DNA from: Nemertoderma westbladi
Taxonomy: Eukaryota > Xenacoelomorpha > Nemertodermatida > Nemertodermatidae
DNA: 64,000 nucleotides
NCBI GenBank assembly: GCA_032718475.1
Contig: JAUCBJ010004353.1
Coordinates: forward strand, 1-64,000
Direction of reading: 5' to 3'
Numbering within the stretch: position 1 is the first letter of the stretch; each line of letters starts with the position of its first letter. The translations under genes and the position numbers were made by a program. Shown one piece after another: positions 1-10,619 of this stretch. The notes under the pieces were generated by a model, which saw only the letters and a program-made list of their open reading frames with translations, ran no database searches and had not been told where the DNA came from.

Positions 1-1342
1 ACAGGTTGATGCCATCAATGATGCTGACGACAGCAGGCAATCATCCCAGGCATGGAAATCGATCAATTTGCTTACTGGGCGGCAAAGCCAACCAACCACC
101 ACGGTTAAGGCTGAATCACCAGCCGATCGCCTCAATGGTTGGAAAGCCCACTTTGAAAAGCTGCCTCAATAATGACAGGGTATTGCCTGATAACTTTATA
201 GAAGTAAAAGTGTCTGAGTCTGTACTCCCAGATATTCCCATTGGCGATATCTCCTTTGCACAAGTGAAGGCTGCTGCAAAGAGCATTAAGACTAATCATG
301 CCAGTGGAGTTGATGGTGTTCCCCCTGAGGTCTTTAAAATACCTGGGTGTTTAAAGCTCATCTATCCCATCATAGTAGACATGTACCGAACAACAAGAGT
401 CCCACAAGAAATGAAAACAAATAAGTTGGTGCCAGTTCCCAAGAAGGGCAACCTAACACTCTATGGTTCTTTTCGGGGAATCTCATTTGATCTCGATTGC
501 TGCAATGCTATACAATAGGATTCTATTAAATCGCATCAGGAATCCCATTGAGAGACTGCTCCGTGTAAATCAGAATGGGTTCCGTAAAGGTCGTGGGACC
601 ATGGAGCCCATTTTGGCACTTAGAAGGATAATTGAAGAGTTATCAAAAAAGAAAGACAGGCATGTGGCTGTTATCTTTGTTGACTTCTTCAAGGCCTTTG
701 ATTCAGTCTCTCGCTCACGTATGTTCAGCATACTTTCATTATATGGGATTCCTGATGAAATTATTGCAGCAAGCAGATCAGTATACGATGGTTCGACAAC
801 ATTTGTGTCTACTGTTGACGGTGACACAGAACCATTTGAAGTGTTATGGGGCGTCCTCCAAGGAGACACACTTGCACCATTCTTGTTCATTATTGTGGTT
901 GACTATGTTCTACGCATGTCCTTAGATCATCATAATGATGATGGGGTGATGATAACTCCACCTACTGGCTCCATAAGTCGAGGAAATCCTGCCAAGTACC
1001 TAACTGATCTAGACTTTGCTGATGACTTAAGAGTACTCTCAGAATCATTAGAGGGAGCCCAACGGCTCCTCAGCTCATTAGAACATGATGCTTCTAGTGT
1101 TGGTCTTTTTATTAACTCCAGAAAGACCAAAATTTTGACAGTTAACTTTGAAAGTCCTCAGCAAGTCTCTGATCGGATGAGCATAAGCTCAAAGGATGGT
1201 GTGCTTAGAGCATGTGGACGACTTCTGTTACCTGGGATCATCGATCCGGAAGTCGGGTGAGGACCTTCGAATACGTAAGGGAAAGGCATGGGCTGGCCAG
1301 CCCTGAATAGGCTTTCCAGGATTTGGAAGTCACCGGGAATTA
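1..1342 (+). pseudogene. RTE-like LINE reverse transcriptase fragment (copy A)
   Basis: This is the reverse-transcriptase part of a non-LTR retrotransposon, nearly identical to the minus-strand LINE at 6458-9754. The RT blocks are visible: FVDFFKAFDSVSRSRM near 680-720, GVLQGDTLAPFLF near 850-890, and the catalytic FADD at about 1014-1029. The copy is non-functional. Frameshifts fall near 165 and 485 compared with the complete copy, and the reading frame is lost again near 1200. It starts before the window and similarity stops at about 1342, so the 3' end, which a normal LINE insertion would keep, is missing. That points to a later deletion or rearrangement rather than simple 5' truncation. 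High confidence for the family, lower for the exact ends. Confidence 0.85.
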
Positions 1343-1979
1343 ATCTACTAAACTATATTAAAATTACTATGTAATGTTACAATTTTGGAATAAAATACTG
1401 TATTGTGGTTGTATAGCCCTGGCCTAATATGGCTCTTTATTCCCTTCCCAATATTGGATTTGAATTTGTTGTTATTTTGATATGTACTGACACCATATTA
1501 TTATATACCGGCTACAAACGAATAATGTTTAACTGACGTACGTTTGTTTATGGACTGTAATTAAAACTTTGCCAAAATATCGAGCAATAGATAATGTTCT
1601 AAATGCCGCGATAATAGGCTTACAACGTGGTCCAGTGGATTCAGCAATATCCCCACAATTTCCCTCGGATCGGTTCTACAGGCAGAGTGGTAAACAACTC
1701 GTACGTGGTACTGTAGATAGTCGGTCGAAGTCGAGGAGATGTCGTTGGTATTAAAGATGATGGGGTTGTAATTGAAGAGGGTGCGGATATTTACCAGGAT
1801 TGTTCCCAAGAAATGGTACCGGTACAATATCAGTTAAAGCATTAAGATGTTAATTTGAATCTGTCAGCCTTAACCAATCAGGTAATCGGAGTAGAGGAAG
1901 ACAATAAACTTGTATTTATACCTCAAAGGAAATTATAAATTTGTATTTATCTTATAATTCGCCGATTTTTGTGTGCTTT
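1343..1979. other. Intergenic, no gene recognised
   Basis: About 640 bases of AT-rich sequence. Short open frames near 1561-1827 on both strands have no recognisable motif. No repeat structure or RNA gene is apparent. Confidence 0.4.
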
Positions 1980-3295
1980 TGGTTTCAAGTAAGGCGTTCG
2001 ACAAAATAAATCATTACTTGCTGTTTCGGAAACTTATTGGTAGAGGTGTCCCATTGTTTATAGTTAGTAGATTGGGGGACGTTAGTGCCCCCGAGACGTT
2101 AGTGCCCGCGGGCACTAATGTCTCAGGACTTTAGTGCCCGCGAGTCATTAGTGCCCGGGAACAGTGAACATTGTACAGTGAACGTGGTACAGAGAACAGT
2201 GCATGTACATACATGGTGTAGTTTCAGGCGAATTTAGGGTAACTAATGGAACCAAACAAGGGGGTTTTTAAGTCCATTTATTATTAATGATTATATTGAT
2301 GATATGAGCATGGCGCTGAATACGTGCAATTACGGGTGCAAAGTTGGAAATGTTAGAGCTAATCATCTAGGATATACTGACGATTTTGTTTTGATTTATA
2401 ATTATATTTATGGGTTGTAAAAACTATTAGATATAGCTGTTAAATTTTCATTGTGCAGTTCAATGTCGTTTAATGAAGTAAAAACAAAATGTATGTATTT
2501 CATAGTTAGTTAGTTTATTATTGACCAATAAATCGGTCCAAGTGGGACGGAATACATATATATATCTGAATACACTCAAGCACTTATTATAATAACCAGT
2601 AAAATACGCGGCCGCGGTACTCTCAAATCCTAAATTAAAAGTTACTTAAGTATACATAAACCAGCATAGCAATGGCCATATTCAAATAATTTAATATATG
2701 CTGATATTACCCAAACGTTACGTACAAATAACTTACTAATAAATATTAAATAAATATAAATACATAATAGAGTTAAACCAATATCAAAAACCATAAACCA
2801 AAAACCATACCTAAATCATGTAGCTCTAATCTTTACGGTGCTGTGTTTTTAAATAGTAAAAGAATCGAAGTAGTTGATAAATATAAGTATCGTGGTCACA
2901 TAATATTACATTGTACTACTGATGATGATTACGACATTCGTAAACAAACACAATGTATTTATGCTAGGGGAAATTTAGTGAGCGGAATTTCAGTTATTGT
3001 CTCAATTACTCTAGTTCAGTTGATGACAAAATGAGGGTGGCTTATAATATCTGTCTGAGAAAGCTTTTCCATACCCAGGTTGACTAACGATGGAACCGAC
3101 TAGTATGTCTGCTGCTTTCGGTACTTTTAACTTACCTATGTTTATACACATTCGAAATAAATCCTTATCAAGTTTATTCAAACTCATCGATGTTTCTAGG
3201 AATTCCATTATATGTGCAATCCGAAATACATGTTATATTAATGGTCTATCTCGCATTATATTTATGTTGAATAACGCTAGTGCTTGGTAAGAGAG
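1980..3295 (+). pseudogene. Degenerate reverse transcriptase of a second LINE type
   Basis: Conceptual translation of the + strand gives a decayed non-LTR reverse transcriptase different from copy A. At 1987-2080 it reads like the block after the first catalytic Asp (KAFDKINHYLLFRKLIGRGV). At 2225-2400 it reads like the G-Q-G/LSP block followed by YTDDFVLIY, where the usual pattern is YADD. From 2843 it reads like the thumb region (VDKYKYRGHII, ARGNLVSG), and from about 3030 like the C-terminal region. Stops and frameshifts are frequent. The frame is interrupted by a GC-rich palindromic insert (about 2083-2158) and by AT-rich DNA (about 2500-2835). The match rests on motif order alone; the clade is not assigned. 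Confidence 0.6.
2080..2160. repeat. GC-rich TTAGTGCCC palindromic repeat
   Basis: Four copies of a TTAGTGCCC-type unit, one embedded in the perfect 20-bp palindrome TTAGTGCCCGCGGGCACTAA (2099-2118). The block is much more GC-rich than its surroundings and interrupts the decayed reverse transcriptase. It could extrude as a hairpin. Function unknown. Confidence 0.7.
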
Positions 3296-3454
3296 TAGGT
3301 CTACTTAGGAGTATTCTACTGTACTTAATTCATAATTAAATAAAAATTATGATATTATTTGTTGTGCTATATATCTATTTTGTGAGTGTTGTACTTTACC
3401 GTTAATTCCTTCTGTTTAACTATATGGACTAGTCCTGCATTAAAAGGAAATAAT
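3296..3454. other. Flank of BEL-1, no gene recognised
   Basis: AT-rich sequence ending in ATAAT (3450-3454), the left copy of the 5-bp target duplication of BEL-1. Confidence 0.5.
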
Positions 3455-4022
3455 TGTTAGCTTATTCAATTCCGCTAACCACCCCATAAAGTGAGGTTTA
3501 AGCAATATTGGGGAACACGAGGTCGACTATCAATCAACCTCGTGTCACCCCAACAAAGTGGGAAGGAGAAACCCCAGAGAACACACACACAATAGGGGTC
3601 AGGGGTTACACCCCTGAGAGAGAGGGAATAGCAGGGGTAGAGGGAAACACTCCAAGGGAGGTAGAAGGGCGGCAAGTGAGTTATTAGCCAATGGGGGGAA
3701 GGCATCGGCTGAGTAGTGTAATGCGGCCAACCGGTGCAATATATTACCGTTTCACGGTATCATTCATTCACTTGTAGTAAGTCAGCTAGTTAGGACAGTA
3801 GCGGAACTCTAATTACCGTCTCCGTCTACTGTCAGCAATATATATCATTTACTGGTACACTGCATCAAACATCAACTATTCGTGCTATTATCATTTTATT
3901 ATATTACCCTTGAACCTATATACACCGATCAATCAATAACTCAGAACTCTTTCACATACACACGGCGGGGATGCGTAAATTAGAAACCGGATAAACCGGG
4001 ATCCTCAGTGGATCCCGTCACA
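3455..4022 (+). repeat. BEL-1 5' LTR
   Basis: 568 bp, TG...CA ends, matching 17257-17824 with about six substitutions and no length difference. As the 5' LTR it should hold the element promoter, although no clear TATA box was assigned. No obvious tRNA primer-binding site could be recognised directly downstream. Confidence 0.95.
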
Positions 4023-5040
4023 GTAATTAGAACAACTGCTGCCTAACAAACTGACAAGTCACTAACTACAAAGATGAGCCGAACAGGAGAGACGACACCG
4101 CCGCAGACCCCGGACGGCGATCTAACGATCCGCGAGGCTGCGACAAGACGGTATAGACCCACGACGCCGGACCCATCGACAACGGGTGACCCGGTAATCC
4201 AATACGAGGGGAGCCGTCTACAACTAGAGGACGAGTCGGGAGGAGAGAGAGACGAGTCGACACACGATGGCGGTCGACGTGCCAGTGTCGCCGGCCAGCC
4301 ACAGGCCGAGGGCGATGGACGGCCCACTGGAACGGCGATGGTGGGGCCGCCGGTACGACGCCGGACCCGGAGAGACAGGGGAGATGTCGGCGACGAGGAC
4401 GTCGGGGTCAGCGATCGACTTCGACGGGCCTACAACGCGACCCGGAAGTTACTCAAAGAGACTAAAGGAGGGGCCAAGATAGACCAGGTCAAGTTGAAAA
4501 GATGACTAGGTGAGTCGAATGAACATTTTAACTACCTGATGCGTTTTGGGCAGAGAGAACTAGTCGAGGAGAGAGCGAGAGGGGTTGCCAGCGAACTGTT
4601 TGAACTATGGGAGTGTAGGGGTATGCAGCCTAGTGTAGTGTACATAGGGCCATACTTAGTCGATGCCCGGGGAGTAAAATTAGTGGGTTGGAGGAGACCG
4701 CAGGAGGGCGAATCCGAGGTTAACCCCGAGGATTCGGTCTCGTCGGTCGGAGGGAGCTCCGGGAGGCGGGGGAGAGTCAGTAGGACGGGAAGGCGGAGGG
4801 AATCCGTCGCAACCGATAAGTCTGCTACATCCTTCGCAAAATAAAAACGGGTGATGGCAATAAATCTGGCGTGCCAACTCGATCTGGCGGCGCTAGGTCA
4901 GAGAGAATTCGAGAGACAGTTAGAGGAAGAGAGTGCGCTATTAGAGAAGGAGAAAGAACTAGTTAGAGAAAATAGAGAGAAAGCCGAGAAGGTCGTGAAA
5001 AGCTTTAGGGAGTGCGAGGAAATAGAGAGGAAGGAGCAAG

Positions 5041-5220
5041 AGGAGCGTGAGGCGAGAGAGCAGAATGAACGTAAGGAGCGTGAGGCGAGAGAGCAGAATG
5101 AACGTAAGGAGCGTGAGGCGAGAGAGCAGAATGAACGTAAGGAGCGTGAGGCGAGAGCGCAGAGTGAATGTAAGGAGCGTGAGGCGAGAGAGCAGAGTGA
5201 ATGTAAGGAGCGTGTGGCGA
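5041..5220 (+). repeat. 33-bp tandem repeat in BEL-1 gag
   Basis: About five copies of a 33-bp unit encoding an 11-residue Glu/Arg-rich repeat (EREAREQNERK). The 3' units carry small changes. The period preserves the reading frame and suits a coiled coil. Confidence 0.9.
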
Positions 5221-5489
5221 GAGAAACAGAATTAGTGGAACAGAATTTGCGAGAGGATACAGAGAGAGAGAGAGCGGGGAAGCGTGTGCCGGATTTACAT
5301 GCCCGCATAAGCGGACTTATTCAGTATCAAACCAAACAGAAGCGCAGGCTGGAACTGGCGCAGATGGGGTTGTCAGAGAGTGACGCTGGCTCGAGTATTT
5401 TTGAGGAGCCGAGGGTTGTGGAAACATTTATTAATACTCCACTTACAGGGACCGCACGACAGACCCGAGATTGGTGTGACCATACGGGC

Positions 5490-5513
5490 GGGGGGGGGGG
5501 GGGGGGGGGGGGG
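5490..5513 (+). repeat. Poly-G tract, 24 G
   Basis: Uninterrupted run of 24 G inside BEL-1 gag. The coding frame upstream meets a stop immediately after the run; the Asn-rich frame downstream is shifted. See the finding on poly-G tracts. Confidence 0.95.
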
Positions 5514-5880
5514 TAATAATAATAATACAGTAGACAACGTTAATATTAATAGTACCGTATTGGACAATTATAATCAAACTTTCATTGCAGGAAATAATAT
5601 TTTGCCCGACAGTAGTAATTTAAATCCGAGTGATTCTAATATTAATGTAGGAAATAATTCAAATAATATAATTACGCAAAATAATTCAAATAATTTAAAC
5701 TTAAATCCGAATTTACAAAATAATTCAAATAATCTCATTTCGAACGAGCAAAATAATTCCGTTTCTAATCTGGGCGCACAAAATAACTTAATTGAGTTAG
5801 AGGACTTAATTGATCTAACCAATGGCAATACCAGTGGTGCTATTAATGTGAACGTGTCGGACATGTATAACCCGGCAGAT

Positions 5881-6120
5881 GAGGGCCTGGTAGGCCGTAC
5901 AGTTAGTAGGCAGGAAGTTGCGGGGTTGAGCCGACCCGAAGAGGGCCTGGTAGGCCACGTAGTTAGTAGGCCGGAAGTGACGGGGTTGAGCCGACCCGAT
6001 GAGGGCCTGGTAGGCCACGTAGTTAGTAGGCCGGAAGTGACGGGGTTGAGCCGACCCGATGAGGGCCTGGTAGGCCACGTAGTTAGTAGGCAGGAACTAG
6101 AGGGCCTGGTAGGCCACACA
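5881..6120 (+). repeat. 60-bp tandem repeat in BEL-1 gag
   Basis: Four consecutive 60-bp units starting at 5881, 5941, 6001 and 6061, the last only partly conserved. Each encodes a 20-residue unit with EGLVGHVVSR and GLSRPDE. The two central copies are identical over most of their length, suggesting recent expansion. Confidence 0.92.
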
Positions 6121-6232
6121 GTAGCAGAGGGAGAGGCGGGGGTGAATAGACCCAGCCGCAGTAGGGTTAATGTGTCTGCTAGAGAGAGGTGTAGTAGCGA
6201 AGTAAGAGATAGTGAAGTTAGATGTGGCGAGT

Positions 6233-6254
6233 GGGGGGGGGGGGGGGGGGGGGG
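6233..6254 (+). repeat. Poly-G tract, 22 G
   Basis: Run of 22 G in BEL-1 gag. As at the first tract, the likely coding frame differs on the two sides. Confidence 0.95.
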
Positions 6255-6290
6255 CTACAGGAGCCCCACAACAACAAGTTAGCGGCGAGA

Positions 6291-6303
6291 GGGGGGGGGG
6301 GGG
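6291..6303 (+). repeat. Poly-G tract, 13 G
   Basis: Run of 13 G in BEL-1 gag, 36 bp after the 22-G tract. The frame stays open through it. Confidence 0.9.
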
Positions 6304-6404
6304 CAGAGAGAGCCCCATTGGCGTCAACGGATAATGCGCGGGCTGAGTTAGGTAAACCGCAACACCCGGCGACGGAGAGTAATAGGGGGATTGCGAGTAT
6401 CCCC

Positions 6405-6427
6405 TACTACTACTACTACTACTACTA
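6405..6427 (-). repeat. (TAG)n 3' tail of the LINE
   Basis: Trinucleotide tract TAC on the + strand (TAG in LINE sense) ending the element at the target duplication. Trinucleotide tails fit the RTE-like clades. Confidence 0.85.
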
Positions 6428-6457
6428 GGATCGGCATGCTGCATTGCAGCTGCATTT

Positions 6458-9400
6458 TTAAGAATGCTGTGCCGGCTTGTCAACAAAATTGCACCGCCAC
6501 AACTCCCTATCACCCATGACATTTGCTAGATCATCCGCATCTTTAAGGCCAGTGTCCTTTAAGATGCGTCTCAAGAAAGTCATGGGCTGTCCACCATGCT
6601 TATTCACTCCATGAGGCTGCCAAAGTACAAGATTATGCACTGGCTGGTCCTCACGGCGAAAGCAATGTCCTGCAAAGCGGAGGCGATTTTGTTCTAGTGT
6701 CAAGCTTGGGGGAACCAATGAGACACCTCCAATGTTATATAGTGTCTGGTTGGAGATGTGTGCATTGTACTTGACACAATGAACCCGGCGTAGCATTCTT
6801 GTGAATGTGCCATCCAGAGATTTGGTGTCCTCAGCAGTTAGAGCCCAGCATGGACTCCCGTAGAGGAGTACTGGAACTACTGCTGCTCTAAATAATCGGA
6901 CCTTAAGTTTCCGATTAATTCTCGGTGACTTCCAAATCCTGGAAAGCCTATTCAAGGCTGCCCATGCCTTTCCCTTACGTATTCGAAGGTCCTCACCTGA
7001 CTTCCGGATCCATGATCCCAGGTAACAGAAGTCGTCCACATGCTCAAGCATACCATCCTTTGAGCTTATGCTCATCCGATCAGAGACTTGCTGATGACTT
7101 TCAAAGTTAACGGTCAGAATTTTGGTCTTTCTGGAGTTAATAAAAAGACCAACACTAGAAGCAGCATGTTCTAATGAGCTGAGGAGCCGTTGGGCTCCGT
7201 CTAATGATTCTGAGAGTACTCCTAAGTCATCAGCAAAGTCTAGATCAGTTAGGTACTTGGCAGGATTTCCTCGACTTCTGGAGCCAGTAGGTGGAGTTAT
7301 CATCACCCCATCATCATTATGATGATCTAAGGACATGCGTAGAACATAGTCAACCACAATAATGAACAAGAATGGTGCAAGTGTGTCTCCTTGGAGGACG
7401 CCCCATAACACTTCAAATGGTTCTGTGTCACCGTCAACAGTAGACACAAATGTTGTCGAACCATCGTATACTGATCTGATTGCTGCAATAATTTCATCAG
7501 GAATCCCATATAATGAAAGTATGCTGAACATACGTGAGCGAGAGACTGAATCAAAGGCCTTGAAGAAGTCAACAAAGATAACAGCCAGATGCCTGTCTTT
7601 CTTTTTTGATAATTCTTCAATTATCCTTCTAAGTGCCAAAATGGGCTCCATGGTCCCACGACCTTTACGGAACCCATTCTGATTTCCACGGAGCAGTCTC
7701 TCAATGGGATCCCTGATGCGATTTAATAGAATCCTATTGTATAGCTTTGCAGCAATCGAGATCAATGAGATTCCCCGAAAAGAACCATAGAGTGTTAGGT
7801 TGCCCTTCTTGGGAACTGGCACCAACTTATTTGTTTTCATTTCTTGTGGGACTCTTGTTGTTCGGTACATGTCTACTATGATGGGATAGATGAGCTTTAA
7901 ACACTCAGGTATTTTAAAGACCTCAGGGGGAACACCATCTACTCCACTGGCACGATTGGTCTTAATGCTCTTTGCAGCAGCCTTCACTTCTGCAAAGGAG
8001 ATATCGCCAATGGGAATATCTGGGAGTACAGACTCAGACACTTTTACTTCTATAAAGTTATCAGGCAATACCCTGTCATTGTTGAGGAGCTTTTCAAAGT
8101 GGGCTTTCCAACCATTGAGGCGATCGGCTGGTGATTCAGCCTTAACCTTGGTGGTTGGTTGGCTTTTCCGCCCAGTAAGCAGATTGATTGATTTCCATGC
8201 CTGGGATGATTGCCTGCTGTCGTCAGCATCATTGATGGCATCAACCTGTTGGTTTATTAGCTCCTGTAGATTAACAGAGTACTGCCTGTTCAGGGACCTA
8301 GATGCAGCCTTAACTGCATTCTTGGCCGCTGTAGTCTGTTTGAGTCGGGACTCTTTCTGCGCCTTATGAAGGTCATTTCGGCACTTCTGAATTTTGTTGT
8401 CAGTCCAGGGGGCCCTTTTCCTGTTTCGAGGGTATACAGGAACTGTTTCTGCAGCTGCTAACTTAACTGCTTCTGTAAAGGCAGTATAGCCCTCACAGTG
8501 ATCTGCCGCCTCAGAGGCAAGAGCCTCATACCTGTTGCTCAGCTGTAGTGTGAAGCTGGATCTCACACTTGGCTGTTTCAACAGAGAGGACCAGTCATGC
8601 CGCGGCCTGGCAGATTTCGTTGTTCTGCTAGCACGCAGACTAAGTCTTACCTTGGCCACAATAAGGCGGTGATCACTGGAGAAGGGTCGAAGTGTAAATG
8701 CATTACAGTCTTGTATAGAGCTCCTGTATTTCCTACGAAACAGAATATGGTCTATCTGGGACTTGTGACCACTGGGTCCACTATGAGTCCATAGCTTTCC
8801 AGTTCGCTTCTTGAACTGGGTTCCAGCCGAAAACAATCCATTTCCAGAGATAAAATCCTGAAGATGGACAGAATTTCGGTTAACACTATTGCTATAGACC
8901 CAGGGCGATGTAGGTGATTGATGCAGACTTGCATTAAAGTCTCCCAGGAATGTTAAGAATGCATGCTGATCCACTCCATCAGTAGCTGCTTGTAGATTGT
9001 GGTAGAAATTTTCCACCTCCTCTACAGGGGCAACACTAGTTGGAGAGTAGCACACAATCAGAACCACCTTAGGAAACTTCTTAGCCAGTCTTCCAGAACA
9101 TGAGAAGTGGCAACGGATGATGCGGTTAGAGATTTGGTCTATTTTGTCCAATGCTGCATGTGCAGTTGGATTCATCAATAGACCAATTCCACCATTGCCA
9201 CTATCATCTGCTGACGCGAGGGCGAGTCGCCAACCGCCCCCCATGTCCTTAATCAGAACCTCATCAGTCTGTCCAGTCTGCATTCGGTGCTCTTGAACAC
9301 CCACTGCGCTAAGAGAAAGCTTATCTGCCAAGGCAGTCAGCTCACCTTGTCGCATTGGGGACCCGAGTGTTAGGGTGTTTACTGAGGCTAGTCTAGTGAC

Positions 9401-9754
9401 TTGCCTCAGATTCACCAATGGCTTTGTTGGTCGGGGTGGAACATGAGAGTAGCCTCCAACTCCAGAATCCCTCTCCCCATCACAATCTGGCCTCCCTGGT
9501 GACCCAGGGTTTGGGCCAGAAAGGTCATCAGGAAAGGGGCTCAAAGAATTGTTGGCTGCTCTCTCTCCAGTAGGGGGTGAGACAGGCAGCCGGTCAGGAG
9601 TTAACTGACGCCTGTGAGGCCGATTGTGTCCGGTAATTCCACTGGCCTCTAGTGGCCGGACCTCCGCATTGCTAATGTAATCCATAGTGGGGGTTGGGGG
9701 GTGCTTTTTTGCCGAGTCAGCTCTCGGGGCAAATACCGCACCCTGGTTTGCCAT
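6458..9754 (-). CDS. LINE endonuclease-reverse transcriptase
   Basis: About 1098 aa from the first ATG at 9754; the open frame itself reaches 9775. The protein nicks target DNA and primes reverse transcription at the nick. The N-terminal AP-endonuclease starts near residue 120 (RLASVNTL), with VQEHR, GDFNASL, IDHILFRR and the closing SDHRLI motif. The reverse transcriptase follows, with KKGNLTLYGSFRGIS, FVDFFKAFDS, GVLQGDTLAPFLF and catalytic FADD at about 7226-7243. A C-terminal region after the RT has no clear zinc finger. The frame is intact, so this is the best candidate for an active LINE here. It is a close relative of the pieces at 1-1342 and 42498-42793. Clade assignment (RTE-like) is inference from the endonuclease and the trinucleotide tail. 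Confidence 0.92.
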   Translation of the reverse strand: MANQGAVFAPRADSAKKHPPTPTMDYISNAEVRPLEASGITGHNRPHRRQLTPDRLPVSPPTGERAANNSLSPFPDDLSGPNPGSPGRPDCDGERDSGVGGYSHVPPRPTKPLVNLRQVTRLASVNTLTLGSPMRQGELTALADKLSLSAVGVQEHRMQTGQTDEVLIKDMGGGWRLALASADDSGNGGIGLLMNPTAHAALDKIDQISNRIIRCHFSCSGRLAKKFPKVVLIVCYSPTSVAPVEEVENFYHNLQAATDGVDQHAFLTFLGDFNASLHQSPTSPWVYSNSVNRNSVHLQDFISGNGLFSAGTQFKKRTGKLWTHSGPSGHKSQIDHILFRRKYRSSIQDCNAFTLRPFSSDHRLIVAKVRLSLRASRTTKSARPRHDWSSLLKQPSVRSSFTLQLSNRYEALASEAADHCEGYTAFTEAVKLAAAETVPVYPRNRKRAPWTDNKIQKCRNDLHKAQKESRLKQTTAAKNAVKAASRSLNRQYSVNLQELINQQVDAINDADDSRQSSQAWKSINLLTGRKSQPTTKVKAESPADRLNGWKAHFEKLLNNDRVLPDNFIEVKVSESVLPDIPIGDISFAEVKAAAKSIKTNRASGVDGVPPEVFKIPECLKLIYPIIVDMYRTTRVPQEMKTNKLVPVPKKGNLTLYGSFRGISLISIAAKLYNRILLNRIRDPIERLLRGNQNGFRKGRGTMEPILALRRIIEELSKKKDRHLAVIFVDFFKAFDSVSRSRMFSILSLYGIPDEIIAAIRSVYDGSTTFVSTVDGDTEPFEVLWGVLQGDTLAPFLFIIVVDYVLRMSLDHHNDDGVMITPPTGSRSRGNPAKYLTDLDFADDLGVLSESLDGAQRLLSSLEHAASSVGLFINSRKTKILTVNFESHQQVSDRMSISSKDGMLEHVDDFCYLGSWIRKSGEDLRIRKGKAWAALNRLSRIWKSPRINRKLKVRLFRAAVVPVLLYGSPCWALTAEDTKSLDGTFTRMLRRVHCVKYNAHISNQTLYNIGGVSLVPPSLTLEQNRLRFAGHCFRREDQPVHNLVLWQPHGVNKHGGQPMTFLRRILKDTGLKDADDLANVMGDRELWRCNFVDKPAQHS

Positions 9755-10190
9755 TCCACAGGGTGGGTGTCGCAATGGAGTCAGATATGAGGCCCATCAC
9801 CCATATCTACTCTGGCGCACATGACCCACCATTGGCTGTTGCAGCTCATCTGCTGGGTCATGCCCTGTACCCTTGCTGCCAGGTGCAGGTCGCAGTGAAG
9901 TGCTCTCAGAGTGGACATGAGAACACTCTACTCCTGACCAGCCATTGGTAGATCACCATCTGCCTGGTCAGGCCATATACCCCTGCAGCCAAGTATATGG
10001 GTCCTTAATCCAGGACCAAGGGCGTCCTTATCCCAGAACGAAGGGGGTCCTAGTTACAGGACCAGATTTGCCCTAGTAATAGGGTCTATGCAGCTACAGG
10101 TGGCACCTCCTTTATGCTGCAAGGAGGTGGCAAGTTTTCTTGATCAATGACCTAGAATACCTGACCTGACCTTAATGAATTACCTATTAT
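9755..10190 (-). other. LINE 5' untranslated region
   Basis: Upstream of the LINE ORF in its sense. It is relatively GC-rich and contains several near-repeats of a 'ggtcctggat/ccaggaccaag' type between 9960 and 10080. No gene is seen. It probably carries the LINE internal promoter, which cannot be located by eye. Confidence 0.5.
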
Positions 10191-10345
10191 TGGATTACCC
10201 AACTATGGTGATAGAACAGAAGTACTAAAAGGTATACTAGAACGACTCAGTGTTAGACATCGACAAAAATGGCGAAAATTAGAGAGTCGAGTAGAAGGTC
10301 GGGGTGAGGGGCTAACATTGAAAAATCTACACGAGTAGAGGACCG
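10191..10345 (+). pseudogene. BEL/Pao gag fragment, different lineage
   Basis: The + strand reads GILERLSVRHRQKWRKLES, then a Gly/Glu-rich turn and LTLKNLHE before a stop. This parallels the BEL-3 gag at the block around VLLKIIGRLHHRLRREWRK, and the BEL-1 gag at LPMWLRNKWRK. It lies between the LINE 5' region and the right target duplication, so it does not belong to the BEL-1 frame. It may be a separate small insertion or part of a chimeric LINE insertion. Confidence 0.55.
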
Positions 10346-10619
10346 CTATGGCTATTATAGGGAAGTGCATTAGATTTATAGGCGCTTCGTGATTAGAAAC
10401 TACCCTAAATAGGCCGGGTTGCTCCTTCATATCGTTACTGTTGTGTTCTCCAGCAAAACAATTCACTGTTTTTTATATTATCTCAAATAAACAACCCCGC
10501 GGGCAAAACTGGTTCTCGAAGAGTTGCCGAGACTAAATTAAGAACGCTGCTATCGCAGGTATGGAATGGGTTCTTATGGTGGGTGCTCCGGGTCCACCTA
10601 ATCGTTTGTTATCGTTTAC
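10346..10619. other. Sequence between gag fragment and LINE target duplication
   Basis: No gene recognised. It has AATAAA near 10489 and a splice-donor-like CAGGTATGG near 10556. It belongs to the inserted segment because it lies left of the target duplication at 10620. Confidence 0.4.

Larger units (their letters stand above)
4074..6404 (+). pseudogene. BEL-1 gag, N-terminal part (broken)
   Basis: This is the 5' part of the BEL-1 open frame. From ATG 4074 one frame runs to the first poly-G tract with only two stops, TGA at 4503-4505 and TAA at 4842-4844. It encodes an acidic/basic low-complexity start and a charged stretch (about 4900-5270) that should form a coiled coil, rich in EREAREQNERK repeats. 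After the 24-G tract at 5490-5513 the coding signal moves to another frame: Asn-rich, then EGLVGHVVSR repeats. After the 22-G tract at 6233-6254 it moves again. The final frame reads ...IASIP up to the LINE junction at 6404, and the same ASIP codons restart in frame at 10621. This region has no known enzymatic motif; calling it gag rests on position. Confidence 0.7.
6405..10619 (-). mobile_element. RTE-like LINE nested in BEL-1 gag
   Basis: A non-LTR retrotransposon inserted antisense to BEL-1. The 13-bp sequence TGCGAGTATCCCC occurs directly left of the 3' tail (6392-6404) and again at 10620-10632, a good target-site duplication. The tail is a (TAG)n tract on the minus strand (6405-6427), which abuts the duplication, as in the short copy at 42498-42793. 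The ORF occupies 6458-9754. The remaining 865 bp up to 10619 hold 5' untranslated sequence and an unrelated BEL gag-like piece, so the true 5' end of the LINE itself may lie nearer 10150. Confidence 0.85.

Noticed and set aside
3475-3705. 76-codon open frame in the LTR, repeated at 17277-17507
   Set aside because: It lies wholly in the BEL-1 LTR on the strand opposite to the element and has no motif.
5041-6120. CRISPR-like array of short repeats
   Set aside because: The 33-bp and 60-bp units are contiguous, frame-preserving coding repeats in a retrotransposon with no spacers.
7327-8369. Open frames on both strands inside the LINE ORF, up to 159 codons
   Set aside because: Antisense or out-of-frame shadows of the endonuclease-reverse transcriptase.
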